Source of the DNA: Latescibacteria bacterium UBA6620
GTDB taxonomy: Bacteria; Latescibacterota; UBA2968
NCBI GenBank assembly: GCA_002433075.1
Contig: DJHM01000041.1
Coordinates: 1-64,000, forward strand
Direction: 5' to 3'
DNA: 64,000 bases
This document shows, in pieces, positions 59,111 to 64,000 of this stretch (its first letter is position 1; each line of letters begins with the position of its first letter). The notes under the pieces were generated by a model. The model made no database searches. It had not been told where the DNA came from and saw nothing but the letters and a program-made list of their open reading frames with translations. The position numbers and the translations under genes are program-made.

Positions 59111-60163
59111 TCACCAGTTCTCCCTGCCCACGTAGAGTTCCCGGTTCTCCATCGGAATCGGCACCCTCGCGCCTCCGAGCCGGTGCGATTCGATGAAGCC
59201 CATCAGCATCTCCTGACTCGCCCTTGCCAGCTGAATCGGACCCTGCGTCTCCCGATCCTCGTCCAGAGCCTCCGCGATGTCCCGAATCCCGTTGGGGGTT
59301 CCAATTTCCAGTTTGTATTCAGGGAAAGCCTCGGAAGACATCGGAAATCCACCCTCGACCTGCTTCCGGTAAGAAATCGTCACGGCATCGTCGAGCGCTC
59401 GCAGCTTGCCCCCCGAACCGCTCACCTCGATGTCCGTCCCCGTCCCTGCGGTGAAGTACCCTCGCGCTCCATTTTTGAACTGCACGAACCCGGACACAAT
59501 GTCAGGATCGATGTTCAGCCGATTGCCATCCCAGTCATCATCTTCCGCGGCGATCACACCCTGAACGAATTCGATGTCGGAGTCCCTCGCAAGGAACTGC
59601 ATCAGGTCTGCGCCGTGAGTCAGTCTCCACAGAGCCGACCTGACGCCCTGTTGAACAATCACGGCCTCGATATCTCCCAGCTTCCCGTCATCGATGAGCT
59701 TTCGCATTGTTCTGTAGGCAGAGGTATACCTGCGCTGCGTGCCGTAGTTGAACTTGACCCCGCAGCGTTCTACGGCCTCCACCATCCGATCCGCTTCAGC
59801 CATCGAACAACAAAGCGGCTTCTCGCAGTAGATCCCTTTCACGCCCGCTTCAGCCGCGTGAACGACGAGCTCCTCGTGGGTGGCCGGGCGGGTCGCCACG
59901 CAAATGATGTCAGGCGATTCCTTGTCGATCATCTCACGAAAGTCGGTATAGCAGAAAGGAACGCCATACCGCTCGCCAGTCGACTCGGCTTTCTCCTCGA
60001 CCACATCCGAAACCGCGATCAGGTCCGTTCTCTCGCAGGCAACCGCTGCCGCCGCGTGAGAGAGCGGGATCCACTGCTCGCTGTTCGGACGGTCGGCCCT
60101 CTCGTCATCGATCGTCGCCCCCATCCGTCCGCACCCGATCAACGCCACCTTGTATCGCTTCAT
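59111..60163 (-). CDS. Gfo/Idh/MocA family oxidoreductase
   Basis: A 350-residue NAD(P)-dependent oxidoreductase on the minus strand. The ATG at 60163 follows GAGGTATGAA and begins MKRYKVALIGCGRMGATI; an upstream start at 60181 is less likely. The Glu-Lys-Pro motif is intact (YCEKPLCC, about residue 95), with two Cys after it. The substrate domain carries YGTQRRYTSAYRTMRKLIDD and TAGTGTDIEVSG. It lies 217 bases downstream of the dehydratase on the same strand, with spacer repeat C between, so it may have a separate promoter. Likely oxidises a sugar or inositol derivative. Confidence 0.86.
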   Translation of the reverse strand: MKRYKVALIGCGRMGATIDDERADRPNSEQWIPLSHAAAAVACERTDLIAVSDVVEEKAESTGERYGVPFCYTDFREMIDKESPDIICVATRPATHEELVVHAAEAGVKGIYCEKPLCCSMAEADRMVEAVERCGVKFNYGTQRRYTSAYRTMRKLIDDGKLGDIEAVIVQQGVRSALWRLTHGADLMQFLARDSDIEFVQGVIAAEDDDWDGNRLNIDPDIVSGFVQFKNGARGYFTAGTGTDIEVSGSGGKLRALDDAVTISYRKQVEGGFPMSSEAFPEYKLEIGTPNGIRDIAEALDEDRETQGPIQLARASQEMLMGFIESHRLGGARVPIPMENRELYVGRENW

Positions 60164-60228
60164 TTCATACCTCAGTCGCACAGTAGTCGCCTGTCACATA
60201 AAGTCCGCACTGTGGAGTGACAAACAGA

Positions 60229-60337
60229 AGGGTCACTTCGAGCGGAGTCGAGAAGTCCCTTATAGCTCATCCCAGTGGGTCTGTTCTCGACGGTAGCCTG
60301 ACCCCAAGCGGAGTCGGAGGGCTCGAACTGAGGCCGC
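60229..60337. repeat. Spacer repeat family C, copy 2
   Basis: Shares AGGGTCACTTCGAGCGGAGT, CGAGAAGTCCCTT, GTTCTCGAC and the final GCTCGAACTGAGGCCGC with 21724-21807; the middle is longer by about 25 bases and contains a second AAGCGGAGTCGGAGGGCTCG. Both copies lie in spacers on either side of an otherwise repeat-poor coding stretch. Confidence 0.7.
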
Positions 60338-60380
60338 AAGTAACGATATCAAAGAGACAGTATGGTCCCGTTACGGACCG

Positions 60381-61502
60381 TCAAAACGGATCCCCAGGAT
60401 TCCACCGATGCGCCTCAACGCCCTCTTCGTTCAACTCAATTCCCAAACCCGGCCGATCGGGAACCACAAGACACCCATCAACGACTTCGATCGGCTCCGT
60501 AAGGATCTCGTCGCGCCACTCGATCCCCGTCACAAACTCCATCGGCGCCTCGTTCGGAATCGACGCCAGCAGGTGCGCGGCCGCCAGAGTGCCCACGGGA
60601 CCCTTCGTGTTGTGAAACGAGATCGGAACGTGATAGGTATCCGCGATTGCCGCGATTTTCTTGACCTCGGTGATGCCCCCTGCATAAACCAGATCCGGCT
60701 GCGCGATATCGATACCGTCAAGCTCCAGAAGCTGGCGGAACTGCGTCTTCGTGTTCAGCCGTTCGGATCCCATAATCGGGATCGACGTCTCCCGGCGCAC
60801 CTTCTGATAGGCGTTCAGATCATCAGGAGCAACCGGATCCTCGAAACAGAACATTCCGCAGGGCTCGAGCGCCCGGGCAAGCCTCACCGCGGCCCCCACC
60901 GTGAACCGGCCGTGACAATCGACCAGCAGTCCCACGTCAGGCCCCACGGCCTCCCTGGCCGCGACGTAATGAGCGGCGGTCTCCTCCGGCCACCCGTCTT
61001 CCAGGTACGGATCGAACCCGTAGTTCGCCTTCGACTGCAGCCCCGATTTCACATAACGGTAGCCCTGGTCCACCCAGTGCTTCGCGCTCGCCGCCGATTC
61101 TTCGGGAGTCCGACCCGAAAAGTGGGTATAGACCCGCACCTGATCGCGGAAGCGCCCTCCAAGCAACTCCACCACGGGCAGTCCGGCTGCCTTCCCCTTG
61201 AGATCCCACAGCGCCTGGTCGATCCCGCTCAGCGCACTCATCCACACGGGCCCCGTCATCCGCCAGATGCCGCTTTGGCTCGAACGACGGTAGATCTTGT
61301 GCCAGAGATACTCGATTCGCGAAGGATCCTCCCCGATCAACTCCTGCTTCATATGGTCGATCGCCGACACGACGACCGGCTCTTTCTGCGAGTACGTCGC
61401 CTCCCCCAGACCAACCAGCCCCTCATCCGTATGCACACGAACGATCGTCCACTTCCGACCCGGTGAATCGATCAGGACCGTGTCGATATGCCGGATCTTC
61501 AC
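60381..61502 (-). CDS. Galactonate-dehydratase-like enolase-superfamily enzyme
   Basis: A 373-residue dehydratase on the minus strand. The GTG at 61502 overlaps the isochorismatase stop (GTGA) and begins MKIRHIDTVLIDSPG. It has VHTDEGLVGLGEAT, SGIDQALWDLKGKAAGLPV, the Lys of YVKSGLQSK, VDCHGRF with the Asp-x-His seen in D-galactonate dehydratase, FEDPVAPDD, MGSERL, DIAQPDLVYAGGITE and ISFHNTKGPVGT with the second His. Function: dehydration of an acid sugar to the 2-keto-3-deoxy acid. Being coupled to a cysteine hydrolase, its substrate may come from an amide or similar derivative. Confidence 0.86.
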   Translation of the reverse strand: MKIRHIDTVLIDSPGRKWTIVRVHTDEGLVGLGEATYSQKEPVVVSAIDHMKQELIGEDPSRIEYLWHKIYRRSSQSGIWRMTGPVWMSALSGIDQALWDLKGKAAGLPVVELLGGRFRDQVRVYTHFSGRTPEESAASAKHWVDQGYRYVKSGLQSKANYGFDPYLEDGWPEETAAHYVAAREAVGPDVGLLVDCHGRFTVGAAVRLARALEPCGMFCFEDPVAPDDLNAYQKVRRETSIPIMGSERLNTKTQFRQLLELDGIDIAQPDLVYAGGITEVKKIAAIADTYHVPISFHNTKGPVGTLAAAHLLASIPNEAPMEFVTGIEWRDEILTEPIEVVDGCLVVPDRPGLGIELNEEGVEAHRWNPGDPF

Positions 61503-62215
61503 TGGATTCCCTCGCAGGCCTCTACGAACTCTGACGTCGTCGTCGTGTAGCCGATCAGATGCTCGAATTGACGCAGCATCATCGCATTGACCCACCCGCC
61601 TTCTGGCAGACTTTCATCAAGGGTGTCGGGAAACTCGATCTCACCAGGCGGATTCGAGCAGTCGCGCAGCAGAACAACTCGGTAGTTGTGCCCCATCGCC
61701 TCAGCGCACGTGTAGTGCAGGCACGCCCGACGGCTGTACCCCACCACAAAGAGCGTCTTGATCCCCCAGGCGCGAAGTCGCGTATCGAGAAACGTGTCCC
61801 GGAACCCGCTCCACATCCACTTCGGGAAATTGGGCTCGCCATCCCTGGGCGCCACGCAGTCCGCGTAACGGGGCTCGTAGTCGCGCGCTTTTGTCCAAGA
61901 CTCGACGGCATCGCCTTCCGCCATCTTCGTCTTGGACCAGAGCTCCAACGCAATCGTCCCGTGATCTGCGACCAGTCGGAGGTCGTTGTGAACGTAGGCC
62001 ACGCGCATCCCGATTCGACGGGCCGCAGCCAGCGATGGGGCAATGAAGTTTTTCGTCGTCGGATGAACGTCCTCGTCTTTAAACGAGTAGCCTCCATCCA
62101 CATCCACCAGCAGAAACGCGCACGTGGACAAAGAGAGCGACAGATCCTCGTAGCCGTGCTCGTATCCTCCCTGGTAGTCCTTGTAGTATCTGACCGGAAC
62201 CGTGAGATCGTTCAT
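61499..62215 (-). CDS. Isochorismatase-like cysteine hydrolase
   Basis: A 238-residue alpha/beta protein of the isochorismatase/nicotinamidase superfamily. The ATG at 62215 follows GGAGG. TCAFLLVDVDGGYSF has the first Asp, where most members have Asp-x-Gln (here DVD). VVGYSRRACLHYTCAEAM holds a Cys-containing stretch where the catalytic Cys lies (usually Gxx-TxxCV). A long insertion around DYEPRYADCVAPRDGEPNFPKW is unusual. It probably hydrolyses an amide such as a carbamoyl or ureido compound. It overlaps the dehydratase gene start by four bases. Confidence 0.78.
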   Translation of the reverse strand: MNDLTVPVRYYKDYQGGYEHGYEDLSLSLSTCAFLLVDVDGGYSFKDEDVHPTTKNFIAPSLAAARRIGMRVAYVHNDLRLVADHGTIALELWSKTKMAEGDAVESWTKARDYEPRYADCVAPRDGEPNFPKWMWSGFRDTFLDTRLRAWGIKTLFVVGYSRRACLHYTCAEAMGHNYRVVLLRDCSNPPGEIEFPDTLDESLPEGGWVNAMMLRQFEHLIGYTTTTSEFVEACEGIQ

Positions 62216-62640
62216 CGCTCTCACCTCCATCGCCAGCAGGCTGCTATGGAAATCGAACTGTAGTAATGAGTTCTTCGCACATCTATGTGGGTCATCAGGT
62301 AACCGTTTGGGACACCGTAGGAATCATCTTCGCCCACGACCAAGCGGCCCAGGTAAAGGCGGCAGCGAGCACCACCGTTGTTTCACTTTCTAAACTTTGG
62401 GTCACCGACCTAGCCGTCACTGAGCTGGATCGTACTGCCGGCGTGGGCCACAAGCCGCCGCGGCGCCTGAGCGGGACTTTTCTGCAACTCTTTTGGTCAC
62501 AAAAGAGTTGATAGGCGCATTTGGAGACACGAAGGAGTGGGAGACTTACAACCACAGCTTTATCCGGACTACGCCGAGTGGCTGGACCTGACGCCCCGGG
62601 AACGGTGCCAGAACGGACTGGATGACCGTTGTTACAGCCA
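62216..62640. other. Spacer with hairpin and no confident gene
   Basis: 425 bases between two minus-strand genes. Open frames on both strands (62266-62511 plus, 62295-62663 minus) look like chance frames: no ribosome site and no recognisable motif. A perfect 11-bp hairpin (stem CAACTCTTTTG, loop GTCA) lies at 62485-62510. The right end carries a possible gene remnant (62537-62644). The first 50 bases hold the upstream region of the isochorismatase-like gene; I see no clear promoter. Confidence 0.5.
62485..62510. repeat. Perfect 11-bp hairpin
   Basis: CAACTCTTTTG, loop GTCA, CAAAAGAGTTG. AT-rich compared with its surroundings. It lies upstream of the isochorismatase-like gene and could be a regulatory or mobile-element end; no T-run follows on either strand. 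Confidence 0.6.
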
Positions 62641-62644
62641 CTAG
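62537..62644 (+). pseudogene. Possible gene remnant (small protein with PDYAEWLDLTPRER)
   Basis: A plus-strand frame from GTG 62537 encodes about 35 residues: VGDLQPQLYPDYAEWLDLTP, then RERCQNGLDDRCYSH and a stop. PDYAEWLDLTPRER recalls the middle of small proteins with an LTPxERW motif that are often found beside nucleotidyltransferase or toxin-antitoxin genes; the usual Trp and following helix are missing. It runs tail-to-tail into the end of the 62641 gene. Very low certainty; it may be chance. Confidence 0.2.
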
Positions 62645-63999
62645 CCAACGAACTGGAATGCATACAGTTTCGACCCCGTCAGGCGGAACCTTAGCTTAAT
62701 CGTCCGCCCCGCGAGCTCAGCAACCTTCTTTTCTCTCCACCCAACCGTGTGTCTGACCGAGTCCCCTCTGATGGGTTCGCAAGCGTCCTCACCGAACCCC
62801 TCGATCACGGAGTTGGTGTCATCAAGGATCTCCACCCGAATCTCCCCCCACGTCGCATCTGCGTTGACCTCAAGTTCCGTCCCCGAAAACTGAATCGGAA
62901 TCGTCGTCACGCTGCCGCCGGAGGGCTTCTCTCCCGCCTCGATCGATACGAACCCGTCCAGCCGATACGTCGCCAGCGCGATGCCGCTCTTCGTCTCGAA
63001 TGGCGCGCCGGTTCCACCGAAGTGGGGACGATTGTCCCCGCTGTAATAAACGTAGACCCGGTCGTCCTTCACGACGGGCGGCGCACCAACCATCATCTGC
63101 TGAGACTCGAAGCTGTCCGGCGAACCCAGAGGGATAACCGCTTCCCGGTAGCTGACTCGACGCCAGGTCACGTTGTCCCGACTCGTCGCCAGCTGCGGCG
63201 TCAACTGGCCCGTCCGCCAGTCGAACAGGCTGGGAAACATGAAGTAGGCCCGATCGGCTTCGTCATATTTGAAGGCGGCCGAGGTGTAGAGGTCCGAATC
63301 CTCAGGATCGTGGTCGTCGGGCCCAAGCACGATCGTCGGCGTCGTCCAGTGGACGAAATCTTCAGACTCGATCCGGCCCAGAGAGCGATACCGCTTCCGG
63401 GGACGTTGGTTGATCCGCACGTAGGCCACGTATTTTTCACCGTCCCACAGGGCCACGTTGAACGTATCGAACACACCCCCGAGAACCGTTTCCGGATGTT
63501 TCTCCCAGTGGAGGCCATCTGGCGAGAACGCAACCTTGATGCCTCCACCCTCTTCGATCGTTTTGTAGAGCATCTTGTAGCGACGGTCCGACGTATCCCA
63601 CGGTGTATCGAGGACACAGACGCCCCCACTTCCACCTGGCCCCATATCGAGAACCGCGTTGGTCTGCGCGCCTTCGTAATCGATGACATCGAGTTCCGGT
63701 TTGTCCCACGACAGACCATCCTCCGATGTCGCATACCCGACGATCACCGCACTGGCCGAACCGTGCCGCGTCGTGCGACAGGTGTACCAGATGCGAAAGA
63801 CGCCCTGTTCCTCATCCCAGAGCACCGATCCGTAGTGCTGCAGCACGTTCTCCCACGGCCTGTCCGGCACCATCAGAGGGTTCTCCGGGTGCTTCGTCGG
63901 CTTGTTGACGACGTATCGAATTCCTTCGGTTCGTTCCACCAGAAACTCGTCGTCCAGGAACAACTGTTTCCGGTCGCCGATGTCGAGGAACCGTCCCAC
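62641..63999 (-). CDS. Five-bladed beta-propeller glycoside-hydrolase-like protein
   Basis: A 452-residue protein on the minus strand reaching the window edge; GTG 63999 begins MGRFLDIGDRKQLFLDDEFL, which is how related proteins open, so it may be complete or lack a few residues. Blades contain HYGSVLWDEEQGVFRIWYTC, GYATSEDGLSW, KVAFSPDGLHWEKHPE, and DNVTWRRVSYR, as in GH32/43/68/130-type propellers. The last ~110 residues (from about GGSVTTIPIQFSG) form a beta-sandwich. Catalytic acids cannot be assigned. A role in freeing sugars for the downstream oxidoreductases is plausible. Confidence 0.75.
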   Translation of the reverse strand: MGRFLDIGDRKQLFLDDEFLVERTEGIRYVVNKPTKHPENPLMVPDRPWENVLQHYGSVLWDEEQGVFRIWYTCRTTRHGSASAVIVGYATSEDGLSWDKPELDVIDYEGAQTNAVLDMGPGGSGGVCVLDTPWDTSDRRYKMLYKTIEEGGGIKVAFSPDGLHWEKHPETVLGGVFDTFNVALWDGEKYVAYVRINQRPRKRYRSLGRIESEDFVHWTTPTIVLGPDDHDPEDSDLYTSAAFKYDEADRAYFMFPSLFDWRTGQLTPQLATSRDNVTWRRVSYREAVIPLGSPDSFESQQMMVGAPPVVKDDRVYVYYSGDNRPHFGGTGAPFETKSGIALATYRLDGFVSIEAGEKPSGGSVTTIPIQFSGTELEVNADATWGEIRVEILDDTNSVIEGFGEDACEPIRGDSVRHTVGWREKKVAELAGRTIKLRFRLTGSKLYAFQFVG

Positions 64000-64000
64000 T

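Noticed and set aside
62266..62511. 81-codon frame in the spacer before the isochorismatase-like gene
   Set aside because: No ribosome site, no motif, ends in a hairpin; the opposite strand is equally open.

Overview
The window is GC-rich bacterial DNA packed with catabolic genes. I call 53 coding sequences, 49 on the + strand and four on the - strand at the right end. Gaps are short, many starts are GTG or TTG, and several stop/start codons overlap. I see no rRNA, tRNA, CRISPR array, phage or transposase gene. Recurrent families are Gfo/Idh/MocA oxidoreductases (5, one of them partial), enolase-superfamily dehydratases (7), UxuA/ManD-like mannonate dehydratases (5 in tandem), phytanoyl-CoA-dioxygenase-like (PhyH) proteins (4), CocE/NonD hydrolases (4) and DUF6785-type membrane proteins (2). 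This mix recalls uncultivated groups such as Latescibacterota or Poribacteria. That placement is inference from gene content only.

Layout. 1-6426: tail of a Gfo/Idh gene, FAD amine oxidase, polytopic DUF6785-type protein, phosphonoacetaldehyde hydrolase (PhnX), ankyrin protein, cupin-dehydrogenase fusion. 6499-11511: two TIM-barrel glycosidase-like proteins, a Gfo/Idh and a beta-propeller. 11674-18779: tight six-gene run of Gfo/Idh, sarcosine-oxidase-like, M19-like, CocE and two Ldh2-family reductases. 18925-21676: PhyH, zinc alcohol dehydrogenase, NHL propeller. 21935-27326: tight run of a phytoene-desaturase-like oxidoreductase, two acetamidase/formamidase paralogues and the second DUF6785-type protein. 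27403-32606: two PhyH, CocE, membrane fatty-acid hydroxylase. 32775-39264: two enolase-superfamily proteins, CocE, dienelactone-hydrolase-like, HpcH/HpaI aldolase. 39351-45120: five tandem UxuA-like genes. 45275-50905: rhamnonate-dehydratase-like, PhyH, two galactonate-dehydratase-like, third glycosidase-like protein. 51101-54775: nitrilase, lactonase, CocE. 54960-59023: enolase-like, Gfo/Idh, GH4 glycosidase, cupin. 59111-63999 (- strand): Gfo/Idh, dehydratase, isochorismatase-like, beta-propeller glycosidase-like.

How it may work together (inference). Glycosidase-like proteins, Gfo/Idh dehydrogenases and the lactonase would yield sugar acids. Twelve dehydratase-type enzymes would make 2-keto-3-deoxy acids, and the HpcH/HpaI aldolase would split them. 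Side modules look built for small nitrogen and phosphorus compounds: FAD oxidase + PhnX for an aminophosphonate, sarcosine-oxidase-like + Ldh2 reductases for N-alkyl amino or imino acids, two amidases for an amide. No transcription factor and no ABC, TRAP, TonB or MFS transporter is seen, so the two DUF6785-type proteins are the only uptake candidates here. Spacers carry several families of hairpin repeats, some of which bracket whole operons.
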